Translations under genes and position numbers: made by a program
Source of the DNA: Villigracilis sp024434165
GTDB taxonomy: Bacteria > Chloroflexota > Anaerolineae > Anaerolineales > Villigracilaceae
NCBI GenBank assembly: GCA_030263665.1
Contig: SZPK01000013.1
Span: forward strand, 23,043-87,042
Direction of reading: 5' to 3'
DNA length: 64,000 bases
The notes under the pieces: model-generated
The model's database searches: none
Seen by the model: the letters and a program-made list of their open reading frames with translations, nothing else
Told to the model about the DNA's origin: nothing
Part shown: positions 8,672 through 17,734 of the stretch, piece after piece
How the letters are laid out: every line of letters starts with the position of its first letter
How positions within the stretch are numbered: the first letter of the stretch is position 1

Positions 8672-10885
8672 ATGGATTTCAAACCCTACCTTCCGGGATT
8701 CAAACCCGCAGACTCGGGACCTCTCTCCAGGTTTTTGCCTGCGCTGGAAGACGGGGTGGTCTCCGCATGGCTCTCGCATCAAACCCTGACCGGCAACTGG
8801 CTGCTGGACCCGTTCGGATTCTCCCCGCGGCTTGCGCTGGAAGCCGCCCGCAGCGGATACCGCGTGCTGGTCACGGCGAATAACCCGGTGACGCGCTTCC
8901 TGCTGGAGATGTTCGCCAACCCGCCGCCCCAATCCGAATTCATCGCCGCGCTCGCCGACCTGGGCGCGCTCAAAAAGGGGGAGGAACGGCTCGAAGCCCA
9001 TTTGCAATCCCTGTACCTGACCACATGCGAAAAATGCGAGCAGCGAATTTATGCAACCGCCTTCCTCTGGCGCAAAGGCGAGGATGTGCCCTACGCGCGA
9101 ATCTACGAATGCAGGCACTGCGGCGATTCCGGCGAGCACGTTGCAGCCGAGGAGGATAAGGAACGCGCGAAGAAAATCGCCGCGACGGACGCCCTGCATC
9201 GTTCGCGGCTGTTCGAGCGGGTGGTCTCCCTCAAAGACGAAGACCGCATCTACGCGGAGGAAGCCATCGAACATTACCTGCCGCGTCCGTTGTATGCGTT
9301 GAGCACCATCATCAACCGGCTGGACAGCCTGCACACCTCCGAGGCGCGCCGCCGCGCGTTGACCGCGCTCACCCTGCTGGCGTGCGATGCGGGCAACACG
9401 CTTTGGGCGCACCCGGCGGAACGTCCGCGGCCGAAGCAGTTGAGCACGCCAAATCAATTCCGCGAAGATAACCTGTGGACCATGCTCGAGCGGGGAGTCG
9501 CTCTGTTTGCCGAATCAGGCTCCCCGGTCCCGTGTGAAGCGTGGCACGCCAAAGAACGGCGAAAAATCCCGGAGAGCGGCGGCATCTGCATCTACGAAGG
9601 TCGTCTCAGGGACCTTGCCCATGAAGTCAAACGCGAGATTCCGATTGCCGCCGTTGTCGGTTCCATCCCAAGACCCAACCAGGCATTCTGGACGTTCTCG
9701 GCGTTGTGGGCGGGCTGGCTGTGGGGCAGGGAAGCCGTGGAGCCGTACAAAGCCGCCCTGCGGCGCAGGCGGTACGATTGGGCGTGGAGCGCCACGGCGT
9801 TGTTTGCCATGTTCAGCCATTTGAACGAACTGCTTGCAGACGGCGTGCCCATGTTTGGGCTGCTGCCCGAACCCGAAGCGCCGTTTTTGACCTCGGCGTT
9901 TACCGCCGCGCAGCTCGCCGGCTTTCAATTGGAGAGCGCTGCGCTGAGAACCGAACACGACCCGGCGCAGATCGTTTGGAAAAGCGGGCAAAAAAACCAG
10001 CCCGCGCCGCTGGAGATCGAAACGGTCCGCAGCGCCATGCGCGAATTTTTATCGGCGCGCGGCGAACCGGTGAGATATTTGCATTTGCATGCAGCGGGGC
10101 TGATCGCGCTGGCAGAAGCCAATGCCTTGAAACAGACCGAAGACGAATTCGACCTTGCGATGCGAAAAATACAAAACGCCATGGAACAGGCGTTGAAGGG
10201 CGGCGATGGATTCGTCCATTATTCTTCGGGGGAAGGCGTGGATACGGGGATGTGGGGTCTTGCGGCGGCGCAGGATGGCGAGTCGCTTTCGGACCGGGTG
10301 GAAGTGGCGATTGTGACGTATCTGCAAAAGAACCCCAACGCCATCTACCTCGAAGTGGAGGAAGATTTATACCGCGAGTTCCCGGGCTTGATGACGCCAT
10401 CCAAAGGGTTGATTTACGCCGTGCTGAATTCCTACGCCGAGAAGGACGGCGGGGGATGGAACCTGCGCAGGGAGGATATTGCTTCGGCGCGCCGCGAGGA
10501 AATGAAAAAGGTATTCGCCCTGCTGGAAGAGATCGGGGCGCGGCTCAACTTCGCTTCAGCCAGGGACGATAAAGTATTGACCTGGCTCGAAGACAGCAAG
10601 CCCGCAAGAAAGTTTTACGTGCTGGCTTCGGCGCTGGTGCAGCGCGCGCTGGAACATTCGGATAAACGGACCGTCATCGTCATCCCCGGCGGGCGCGCGG
10701 CGCTGGTGGCATACAAGCAGGATCGGGACCCGGCGCTCAAGGAACGGTTGAAGGAATATCGCCTGGTGAAATACCGCCTGCTGCGCAGCCTGCTCGAACT
10801 GCCGATCCTGACCCGCGACACCTTTGAAGAGCAGATCGCCAGCGACCCGGTGGAGAAGGCGGTCGGACAGTTGATGATGTTTTAA
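8672..10885 (+). CDS. DNA-methyltransferase-like protein with degenerate catalytic motif
   Basis: The 737-residue protein opens with a class I SAM-binding pattern (NWLLDPFGFSPRLALEAA, then YRVLVTANNPVTRFLLE), as in adenine-specific DNA methylases of the DUF1156 group. A zinc ribbon follows (C119, C122, C147, C150). At residues 330-352 the segment GSIPRPNQAFWTFSALWAGW sits where those enzymes carry DPP(Y), so the Asp-Pro-Pro catalytic motif appears lost. The C-terminal third is helical and unrecognised. It follows a glycosyltransferase by one base. Its TAA stop codon is also the first three bases of a repeat element. It may be a non-catalytic nucleic-acid-binding protein, which is an inference. 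Confidence 0.65.
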   Translation: MDFKPYLPGFKPADSGPLSRFLPALEDGVVSAWLSHQTLTGNWLLDPFGFSPRLALEAARSGYRVLVTANNPVTRFLLEMFANPPPQSEFIAALADLGALKKGEERLEAHLQSLYLTTCEKCEQRIYATAFLWRKGEDVPYARIYECRHCGDSGEHVAAEEDKERAKKIAATDALHRSRLFERVVSLKDEDRIYAEEAIEHYLPRPLYALSTIINRLDSLHTSEARRRALTALTLLACDAGNTLWAHPAERPRPKQLSTPNQFREDNLWTMLERGVALFAESGSPVPCEAWHAKERRKIPESGGICIYEGRLRDLAHEVKREIPIAAVVGSIPRPNQAFWTFSALWAGWLWGREAVEPYKAALRRRRYDWAWSATALFAMFSHLNELLADGVPMFGLLPEPEAPFLTSAFTAAQLAGFQLESAALRTEHDPAQIVWKSGQKNQPAPLEIETVRSAMREFLSARGEPVRYLHLHAAGLIALAEANALKQTEDEFDLAMRKIQNAMEQALKGGDGFVHYSSGEGVDTGMWGLAAAQDGESLSDRVEVAIVTYLQKNPNAIYLEVEEDLYREFPGLMTPSKGLIYAVLNSYAEKDGGGWNLRREDIASARREEMKKVFALLEEIGARLNFASARDDKVLTWLEDSKPARKFYVLASALVQRALEHSDKRTVIVIPGGRAALVAYKQDRDPALKERLKEYRLVKYRLLRSLLELPILTRDTFEEQIASDPVEKAVGQLMMF

Positions 10886-11151
10886 GTGGTCGGTCGTAAG
10901 TCATTAAAAAACAAATTCCCGCTCAAGCCGCCGCCGTTCGCTGCGCGAAGACGCCGTCCTCGGCGGCGGGGACGCCGCCGGGAGCATGTTTTTGTAAAAT
11001 TTATTTCGACCAACTACTTAAGTGGTCGGTCGTAAGTTTTTAGAAAACAAATTCCCGCTCAAGCCGCCGCACCCATTCTGGGCGCCTTCCCCGGCGGCGA
11101 GGACGGCGCCGAGAGCATGTTTTTGTAAAATTTATTTCGACCGACTACTTA
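10883..11151 (+). repeat. Two tandem elements with terminal inverted repeats
   Basis: Two units of about 136 bp abut each other (10883-11020 and 11019-11151). Each starts TAAGTGGTCGGTCG and ends with its near-complement (CGACCGACTACTTA in the second, CGACCAACTACTTA in the first). Each contains a GC-rich palindrome followed by GAGCATGTTTTTGTAAAA. No protein is encoded, so they resemble small non-autonomous (MITE-like) elements. The rest of the gap, to 11295, holds a GC-rich leader before the next gene and nothing I recognise. Confidence 0.75.
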
Positions 11152-11295
11152 GAACCTATCCGAATAACTTTGGAGTCAGCCGGCTCGCTGGCGGAGTTCG
11201 GGAGCAAGTCTCCTGATTCCATGACCGGGATCGGCGATTCGGATGGACTCTCAGGCGGCTGGATGGCTGGGTAGTTGTCCTGATTTTGGAGTTTC

Positions 11296-12327
11296 ATGGC
11301 AAAGAAAGTTTCACTCGTTTTCATCGCTGCGCTGTTTTTATCCTCCTGTATTTCGGTAAAGGTGGAAGAAACGCAAGCCCCCACACAGGCAGGGTTCGTC
11401 ACCGCCACCCTGCCGCCCACCAAAGCGGGCTACGTGCCGCCCACGCCGACCGTCACGCCCGATGTTACGCTCACGCCCACGCCCGCCGTCACCATCCCGC
11501 CGGATTGCACGAACAGCGCGGTGCTCGTCCGCGATGTGACCATCCAGGATGGGACGCGCGTCAACCCGGGGGAAAAATTCACGAAGACGTGGGAATTCAT
11601 CAACAACGGGACCTGCCCCTGGATTGGCTATGTTCTCAAATTTGCGGCGGGCGACCAGATGAATGCGCCTCTCTCCGCGCCGATTCCTGATACGCTTCCG
11701 AAAGACTCGGTTCAGGTCTCGGTGGAGTTGACCGCGCCCACAGCAAACGGTTCCTACACGGGTTATTTCACGCTGAACGACCCGAACGGAAAAGACGTGC
11801 CGATCGGAATCGAGAAAACATTTTGGGTGAAGATCACCGTCGGCAGCGGCGGGGCGACCCCGCAGGCAACCACCTCCGGGAGCGTGAACACACCCTCCGG
11901 TTCGACAGGCGGAGGCGCGAATTGCAATTACAGCCAGAACGCCGCGTACGTGAATCAGATCGCGTCAATGATCAATGAGGAACGCGCCAACGCCGGTCTG
12001 CCGGCGCTGACGATCAATTCCCTGCTGGCGGGCGCGGCGCAAGGTCATGCCGCGGATATGGCGTGCAGCAACCGCATCAGTCACACCGGCTCAGACGGCT
12101 CCTCCGCGTATGCGCGCGTCCTCGCTTCGGGGTATGCGCCTTCCTACGCGGAGGAAATCATCTACGGCGGAGGCGGTCCGCAGGCGGCGATGACCTGGTG
12201 GATGAACGACCAAATCCACCGCGATGCCATCCTCAACGCCAGGTCTGTCGAGATGGGCGTGGGATATGCGTATTATTCCAACGGTTCGTATGGGGATTAT
12301 TTTGTAGTGGTTTTTGGAAGCCCGTAA
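11296..12327 (+). CDS. CAP-domain lipoprotein with NBR1-like domain
   Basis: This 343-residue protein has a lipoprotein signal (VFIAALFLSSC, lipidated Cys18) and a Thr/Pro-rich linker. An Ig-like domain follows (about residues 75-190: FTKTWEFINNGTCPWIGY, TAPTANGSYTGYFTLND) that matches the NBR1 FW-type domain often found in Chloroflexota exported proteins. The C-terminus (about 215-343) is a CAP/SCP-PR1 domain with MINEERANAGLPALTINSLL, SNRISHTGSDGSSAYARV and a conserved His after the second motif. It should be displayed outside the cell. The ligand is unknown. It lies alone between two repeat elements. Confidence 0.86.
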   Translation: MAKKVSLVFIAALFLSSCISVKVEETQAPTQAGFVTATLPPTKAGYVPPTPTVTPDVTLTPTPAVTIPPDCTNSAVLVRDVTIQDGTRVNPGEKFTKTWEFINNGTCPWIGYVLKFAAGDQMNAPLSAPIPDTLPKDSVQVSVELTAPTANGSYTGYFTLNDPNGKDVPIGIEKTFWVKITVGSGGATPQATTSGSVNTPSGSTGGGANCNYSQNAAYVNQIASMINEERANAGLPALTINSLLAGAAQGHAADMACSNRISHTGSDGSSAYARVLASGYAPSYAEEIIYGGGGPQAAMTWWMNDQIHRDAILNARSVEMGVGYAYYSNGSYGDYFVVVFGSP

Positions 12328-12384
12328 TTACCGCGCGAGACGCAGGGAATCCAGCCGGACACCGCAGCGCCGGCAAAAGGCGGC

Positions 12385-12556
12385 ATTAATTAACTCAAGT
12401 TGCCACCTTCCAATAGATTTTCCAGGTTCCCCGCCCAAAGCCCTCACCCTGCCCTCTCCCATCGGGAAAGGGGGAAGTCATCCCAGAATATATAACCTTG
12501 TTTGGGGTGAGGGAAGCCTCTTGAAACCAAGGCAGCAACTCGGGTTAATTAGAATT
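12385..12556. repeat. Nested inverted-repeat element between convergent genes
   Basis: The left arm starts at TTAATTAACTCAAGTTGC, and the right arm (AGCAACTCGGGTTAATTAG) is its imperfect complement. Inside lies a second inverted pair, GCCCTCACCC and GGGGTGAGGG, around a C-rich segment. The element spans about 170 bp, encodes nothing, and separates two convergent genes, where it may also act as a bidirectional transcription barrier. Confidence 0.6.
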
Positions 12557-12604
12557 CGGCATGTGAAATGAAAAGTAAACAGACGCGGATTGACGCTGGT
12601 CTGT

Positions 12605-13624
12605 TCACATGGTCTTCCTCAGCAGCCGGTTCAGGAATTCCGCGCCGTCCCAGTCCTCCACTTGAAAACGCGGCAGCTGGAAGGGGTCTGCACCGGAGGA
12701 AACACATTCGGATTGGGTCGTGCAGGCACACTGAAAACCGGACTTTTGAACAAGGGCGGCTGTTTCCGCGGAATAATCGCCGTGAGGGTAGGCAAAACTG
12801 GTCACCGGGCGGTTGAGAAAATTCTCAAGTTGGGTCTTGCTCTCCTGAATTTCGTCCAGTTGGCTGGCGCTGGAAAGTAGCGGGAGCGAGGGATGGGTCA
12901 CGGTATGCGCTCCCAGCGAGATCAAACCTCCCTGGCACAGAACCGCTGCCTCGTCCGGGTGAAGCGCGCGGGTCTCGTCCCGGCTGCCGGAATCAATACC
13001 AGCCCAACGCCGGATCGTATCCAACGCCTCCGCCCGTTCACGCTTGGGCAGCAACACGAGATGTTTCCAGACCGAATAGAAGAAAGCCAGCCGTGTTCCG
13101 GGGGAAGCCTCCCAGGGTTTTCGGTTTCGATCTCCCCGCCGCTCCTGCATGTTGTATCGAATGGCATCGCCCAATTGCCACGTTTGGGATTTGATGTTCG
13201 TGTTCAACTCGAGACCGGCAGGGAGCGTACCCGGCTGCAACAAAGCCCATTCGAGTTCGTCCCACCAAAAATGACGGGTATCGCGCAGGATATCCGCGAC
13301 CAAAAAAATTGTGGCAGGCACGCGATATTGTTCGAGAAGGGGCTTGGCGGTATGGAGGTTATCGGCGTAGCCATCGTCGAAGGTGAGAACGATAGACCGG
13401 TCCGGCAGTGTCCCATCGCGGCATTGCTCACACAGATCATGCAGGCTCAGGGGGTGAAAATGTCGTTTTATGGCTTCAAGGTGTTCGGCGAAATGACGCG
13501 GGGATACGCACAACCCCCAGGGGTCGAGGTCTGCCTTTGCGATACGGTGGTACATCAAAATGATGCCCCTCGGCGGGAATCTTTTCGTCAGCCCTGCCGC
13601 TGCCTTCCGAATCAAATTCATCAT
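12605..13624 (-). CDS. Polysaccharide deacetylase (NodB/CE4)
   Basis: The 339 residues form a carbohydrate esterase family 4 enzyme that removes acetyl groups from N-acetylated sugars. The catalytic and metal-binding motifs are visible: LTFDDGYADN (Asp-Asp), SLGAHTVTHPSLPLLS (two metal-binding His) and SFAYPHGDYS. The start overlaps the epimerase stop by ATGA. A family insertion of about 90 residues lies between the Asp-Asp and His motifs. As the last gene of the surface-glycan run, it probably edits the finished glycan. There is no strong signal peptide, so it may act in the cytoplasm or stay membrane-associated. Confidence 0.88.
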   Translation of the reverse strand: MMNLIRKAAAGLTKRFPPRGIILMYHRIAKADLDPWGLCVSPRHFAEHLEAIKRHFHPLSLHDLCEQCRDGTLPDRSIVLTFDDGYADNLHTAKPLLEQYRVPATIFLVADILRDTRHFWWDELEWALLQPGTLPAGLELNTNIKSQTWQLGDAIRYNMQERRGDRNRKPWEASPGTRLAFFYSVWKHLVLLPKRERAEALDTIRRWAGIDSGSRDETRALHPDEAAVLCQGGLISLGAHTVTHPSLPLLSSASQLDEIQESKTQLENFLNRPVTSFAYPHGDYSAETAALVQKSGFQCACTTQSECVSSGADPFQLPRFQVEDWDGAEFLNRLLRKTM

Positions 13625-14730
13625 GAAATACCCCCTGCAAATTCGCGTTTGACCGGGTAACCGGCAAAGGCAAGCCATGCAGTCGTCCGGCGGCAGGCTT
13701 CCTGAAATGGAACGAGAGGGCGATACCCCAGGATTCTTGCGGCTTTCTCGCAGGGCAATTTATATTGACAGGAGTAAAGCATACTCATCTCGCGGGAGAG
13801 GTCGTGCCGGGGATGTTCAGGCGGCGCGGAAGGAACCGCTTGCGGCTGGAGGATGGTTCGGTAGGCAAGGAAAGCCGCCAGCCTGAGCCGATGCGGAAAG
13901 ACCGACAGGAAGCCCTGCACCGGTTTCGAGGCGCGGACCGGCTCCAGGCGGTCAAACCAGGCAGTTCTTTCCACGGAGACGACGCCTTCGGGAATCTCCG
14001 CAAGGTCGTAACCCAGCGCTTCGGCAACAGGACGATAGAGATCAGCCCATGTTACCTGTTCCCGGTCGCCAACGAGGAACGCCTCCCGGTCCGTTGAAGG
14101 TTTCGTGGCGGCAAGGTAAACGGCGTGGACGAGGTTATCCACGTAGATGCTGTTACAAATTCCCTGCCCGTGATTCAGCAGGGCGGCTTTCCCGGCGCGC
14201 AAATCGTTTGCAAAACGGGTGATCCAGGTCGAACGCGGTCCAAAGACGATGCCGGGTCTGAGGATGACCGCCTCCACATCGCCCTGGTCGCGCAGTCTCA
14301 GGAGATTCCGCTCCGCCCGAACTTTGGCATTGTTGTACGGCAATGCCTGACGGTCGCTGAGCGTGCTGCGCTCGTCCGTTCCCGGTTTGGGATTCTGCCC
14401 ATGCACCGATGCCGAACTCAGATAAACGACCCGCCTCACACCGGACCGTTGAGCGGCTCGAACCACCGGAGTGATCGTTTCGAGGACGGTTTTGACATCT
14501 CCCGCCACGGCATGGACGACGACCTCGCACCCGCGAAACGCGGACTCCAATGCCTGCCCATCGAAGGCATCCGCCACACGGGAGTCCAAATCGAAGCGCG
14601 ACGACCGCGCCAGGCTGGAATAACTCCGAACGATGGGACGCACGTCCGCCCAATCGTTCAGGGTAAGCATTTCCACGAGGCGGGCGCCGATGAAACCGTT
14701 CGCCCCAAGTACCGCAATTTTGATCGTCAT
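13621..14730 (-). CDS. NAD-dependent epimerase/dehydratase (extended SDR)
   Basis: This 369-residue protein begins with the dinucleotide-binding fold VLGANGFIGARLVEML. It then shows SSASVHG and the catalytic pair in LPYNNAKVRAE (Tyr and Lys of YxxxK). Extended SDRs of this type epimerise, dehydrate or reduce nucleotide sugars. The C-terminal 100 residues, rich in Tyr/Arg, are substrate-specific and unrecognised. It overlaps its neighbours by four bases on both sides, so it is translated with the Gfo/Idh-type oxidoreductase, which probably acts in the same sugar pathway. Confidence 0.85.
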   Translation of the reverse strand: MTIKIAVLGANGFIGARLVEMLTLNDWADVRPIVRSYSSLARSSRFDLDSRVADAFDGQALESAFRGCEVVVHAVAGDVKTVLETITPVVRAAQRSGVRRVVYLSSASVHGQNPKPGTDERSTLSDRQALPYNNAKVRAERNLLRLRDQGDVEAVILRPGIVFGPRSTWITRFANDLRAGKAALLNHGQGICNSIYVDNLVHAVYLAATKPSTDREAFLVGDREQVTWADLYRPVAEALGYDLAEIPEGVVSVERTAWFDRLEPVRASKPVQGFLSVFPHRLRLAAFLAYRTILQPQAVPSAPPEHPRHDLSREMSMLYSCQYKLPCEKAARILGYRPLVPFQEACRRTTAWLAFAGYPVKREFAGGIS

Positions 14731-15791
14731 GCCTTTTCATCCTTGAGTTGGCGGGCGCGCATCACCTCCTGCGCGCCGAGCCAGGGCATTTCCATCAAGG
14801 TGCGATGCGCGTAACACTGCTCGATCACCTTCAAACTGCGCAATCCCTCCTCCGCAGGGACGGCGGGCGCCTCCGCGCCGCGCACAGCCGAAACGACATT
14901 CTGCAACTGACGGACAAAGGCTTGCCGGAAGTCATCCGCAGGTGAAGCGGCGTTTCCATCCACCCTGCGAAGTTGAACATCCTGAAAGTAACCGGAATCA
15001 ACGAAGCCCATTTGAAGCCTGTTCGTTTCGTCAATATCCCATTGAAGCCAGCCTTTTTCAAATTGAATTCGATAGAAGTTGGGCAGCGGGTTATCGCGGC
15101 TCAGCCGCACTTCCCCTCGAAAGCCCTGCGGGAATTTCAGGCGAATGCGGCAATTCACTTCCACTCCGCCCATCGCATCATCCTCGTAAGCGACTTCCTC
15201 CGGCAGACCCCACCACCAGGTCAGCAGGTCCAGCGCGTGGACGCCGATGTCGCGCAGGACGCCGTTATCCCGAAAATAAGAGGCAGACTGAACGGGCCAG
15301 CGAAAGACCCTGCCCTCGCAGCAGGAGAACGACAGGACATCCCCCAAAACATTCCGGGACACAATATCGTGGATTGTCTGCGCGGCGGGGAAGAAACGGC
15401 GGACAAGCCCAATGGACAGGATGCAGTTGGAGGTCGAAGCGGCGGCGGTCATCGCCTCCCCCTCGGCGACCGAGAGCGCCATCGGCTTTTCACACAAAAC
15501 GGACAGCCCGGCTTGCAGGAGATGAATCGTCTGCCCGGCATGGTATTGCGGCGGCGATGCGACGATTGCCAGGTCGAGACCCAAGCCGGTCAATTCATCG
15601 AAATCCCGAACCCGCGCTGCGCCTGGAAATTCCTGATGGATTTGAGCCAGGCTGGCAGGGTCCGGGTCGAAGAGCGCCGCAACCCGTACCTGTTCGAGGC
15701 TTTCAAGTTGTTTGAGCGCCGGCACATAGTAAAGTTTCGACACGGCTCCGCAACCGACCAGCGCCGCGCCAAGAGGTCTGCGGTCAGTCAT
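14727..15791 (-). CDS. Gfo/Idh/MocA family oxidoreductase
   Basis: The roughly 354-residue enzyme has an N-terminal Rossmann fold (GAALVGCGAVSKLYYVPALK), the family motif LCEKPMALSVAEGEAM with its catalytic Lys, and the C-terminal dimer domain (GVLRDIGVHALDLLTWWWG). Members oxidise or reduce sugars and cyclitols with NAD(P). I chose MTDRRPLGA as the start. An in-frame ATG lies 15 bases upstream and cannot be excluded. It overlaps the upstream glycosyltransferase by a few bases and the epimerase by four, which ties it to glycan precursor synthesis. Confidence 0.86.
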   Translation of the reverse strand: MTDRRPLGAALVGCGAVSKLYYVPALKQLESLEQVRVAALFDPDPASLAQIHQEFPGAARVRDFDELTGLGLDLAIVASPPQYHAGQTIHLLQAGLSVLCEKPMALSVAEGEAMTAAASTSNCILSIGLVRRFFPAAQTIHDIVSRNVLGDVLSFSCCEGRVFRWPVQSASYFRDNGVLRDIGVHALDLLTWWWGLPEEVAYEDDAMGGVEVNCRIRLKFPQGFRGEVRLSRDNPLPNFYRIQFEKGWLQWDIDETNRLQMGFVDSGYFQDVQLRRVDGNAASPADDFRQAFVRQLQNVVSAVRGAEAPAVPAEEGLRSLKVIEQCYAHRTLMEMPWLGAQEVMRARQLKDEKA

Positions 15792-16794
15792 GAACATCCC
15801 TCCCAATCATGCGGCGCGTCCAATCCGCGCCAGCCCGCAGGAGCAGCCGACTGATCCGCGCTATTACTTTCCACGAACGGCTCAGAAAAACCGCCTCGCG
15901 CATTTGCGCAAGCATGGCGGACCGATCGCGCCTGAGAAACATGGAATAAGCGGCATCGAGCGCGGAAAGAGCGTACGTTTCCCTGGCTTTTTTCGATAAA
16001 CGATTCGCCTTCCCCTGCGGCAAATAGGACTTGAAGATTTCGATTGCCATGCGGGTATACCGCACATCCTCGCCCGTGCGGGTGTGCCGTCCCGTGTTCG
16101 AGTTGGAGTGCATCCGGTAGACCGCCAGCGGCTCGGTCTCATACCAAACCGGGTATTCCGAAGCGATGCGCACCCACATTTCCCAATCTTCACTGCAAAC
16201 CAGGCGGCGGTCGAACCCGCCCAGTTTCTCGTACACCTCGCGGCGCACGGCAATCGAGGGCGTCATGATTCTCTGTTCCAGCGCAAGCCGCTCCAGCCCG
16301 TTGACGAGGATGCCGCTCTCCGCCTGTTCAAGCGGGGAGATGGACTGCCAGTTCCCCGCTTCATCCATGAAGATCTGACGGCAGAAAGCCGCCCCGATCT
16401 CCGGCTGGTTTTCAAAAGCATGCTGGAGTTTTCGATAGAAGCCGTCCCGCACGCAGTCGTCTCCATGCAAAAGATGGATGACCTTCCCGCGTGCGCGCCT
16501 CAAACAGGACTCGAAGTTTTTCGTGTGCCCCAGGTTTTGTGCCTGCCGGTAAAAAGTCACCCGCCCGCAGCCTGCTTCTGTTACCACCGCTTCGGGGTCA
16601 TCCAGCGTGGAGTGGTCGTCCACCACTTCGATCTGCATCCAATCGGGTCCGGGGTCCTGCATCAGCACGCTCTCCAGGGTCTGGCGCAGGAAGCGCGCGC
16701 AGTGATAAGCGGGAATCATGACCGACCAAAAGGGGCGCGGGGCTGTATCCATAATGGGCGGGATGTCAGCGCGATGGGATTGGGATGGGTTCAT
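15784..16794 (-). CDS. GT2 family glycosyltransferase
   Basis: The 336-residue protein starts with a variable N-terminus, then FWSVMIPAYHCARFLRQTLE, the nucleotide-binding QIEVVDDHSTLDD, and LLHGDDCVRDGF, where the DD is the metal-binding site. VCSEDWEMWVRIA supplies the catalytic-base region (ED). There are no convincing transmembrane helices, so it is cytoplasmic and acts on a membrane-bound acceptor. It begins one base from the end of the sulfotransferase gene. The sugar donor cannot be told from sequence. Confidence 0.88.
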   Translation of the reverse strand: MNPSQSHRADIPPIMDTAPRPFWSVMIPAYHCARFLRQTLESVLMQDPGPDWMQIEVVDDHSTLDDPEAVVTEAGCGRVTFYRQAQNLGHTKNFESCLRRARGKVIHLLHGDDCVRDGFYRKLQHAFENQPEIGAAFCRQIFMDEAGNWQSISPLEQAESGILVNGLERLALEQRIMTPSIAVRREVYEKLGGFDRRLVCSEDWEMWVRIASEYPVWYETEPLAVYRMHSNSNTGRHTRTGEDVRYTRMAIEIFKSYLPQGKANRLSKKARETYALSALDAAYSMFLRRDRSAMLAQMREAVFLSRSWKVIARISRLLLRAGADWTRRMIGRDVHD

Positions 16795-16795
16795 G

Positions 16796-17734
16796 TCACC
16801 AATCTTCGTCCGCGTAAAACGCGCTCGATATATCCTGCACGGCGCGGCGGATTCTCTCGATTTCCGAAGCCGTCAGCCTGCTCTTCCAGTTCCAGATGTT
16901 GGAGGCGCTGTTTCGCATGAGGATTTCCTCCGAACCGACGGGGGCATCCGTATCGCCGGGGTTGGCGGGAGCGCTGTATCTTTTGATGACCTGTTGAATC
17001 CGCGCCGAAAACTCCAGCCCCAGCCGATGGTAGAGTTCCTGGTATCCCGCAATGGGATCACGAGACAGGTCTTCGTGACGCACGAAAATCCAATTTGTGT
17101 GAGCGGCTCGATATTGAATCATGGTATGGTGAATCAGTTTCCAAAGCAGAACGGCTTCGTCAATCAAATCGCGCCCTCCGGCAGCATGGTCTTTGATCTC
17201 ATCTTCAAAGGGATGCAGGCGTTCACGCATCAGGTCGGGCTGCGCGAGAAAATGCGGCAGCGGATGGCGCCAGTTCAGTTTTTTGATGCTGCTGACGAAC
17301 GCCGCAGGATGCCGGATGACCATGAGCACATTCATGTCGAAACGCTCCGCCAGCCATTCCGCGGAAAAGAAAGCGATCGGGTCCTTGAGCAGCGCCTTCG
17401 AGCCTCCCAGGCGGTGTTTCATAAAACAGGCATATTCACGGAGCAGTTCGCCCGTCATTTTTAACGAGCCATAGGTTTGAAGCCCGCCGGCGAGGTCGTA
17501 CTTCAATCGGACGGTGTTCCGAATGGGTTCGTAAAAAGCGGCTTCGTTCCGGCGGGTGATGTACGTAAACCAGTGATCGAACCTTGCGTTGCAAACTCCC
17601 CGGCTTGGGGCGTCCGTCACGTTGAACGGTTCATGGATGTACAGCAAGCCGGGCGCTTCTGCCAGCATCCTCCCGACCCAGGTGGTGCCGGAGCGGTGCG
17701 AACCGGAAACGAGGATGGGCTTGCGCGAAGGCAT
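16796..17734 (-). CDS. Sulfotransferase family protein
   Basis: This 312-residue protein opens with ILVSGSHRSGTTWVGRML, the 5'-phosphosulfate-binding loop of PAPS-dependent sulfotransferases. The second PAPS region reads FDMNVLMVIRHPAAFVSSIK, with the expected Arg and Ser. The start at MPSRKPILVSG makes a TGATG junction with the upstream glycosyltransferase. An earlier ATG at 17833 would overlap that gene by 100 bases and is less likely. Within a glycan cluster it most likely sulfates a sugar hydroxyl, which would give an anionic surface polymer. That role is inferred from context only. Confidence 0.85.
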   Translation of the reverse strand: MPSRKPILVSGSHRSGTTWVGRMLAEAPGLLYIHEPFNVTDAPSRGVCNARFDHWFTYITRRNEAAFYEPIRNTVRLKYDLAGGLQTYGSLKMTGELLREYACFMKHRLGGSKALLKDPIAFFSAEWLAERFDMNVLMVIRHPAAFVSSIKKLNWRHPLPHFLAQPDLMRERLHPFEDEIKDHAAGGRDLIDEAVLLWKLIHHTMIQYRAAHTNWIFVRHEDLSRDPIAGYQELYHRLGLEFSARIQQVIKRYSAPANPGDTDAPVGSEEILMRNSASNIWNWKSRLTASEIERIRRAVQDISSAFYADEDW

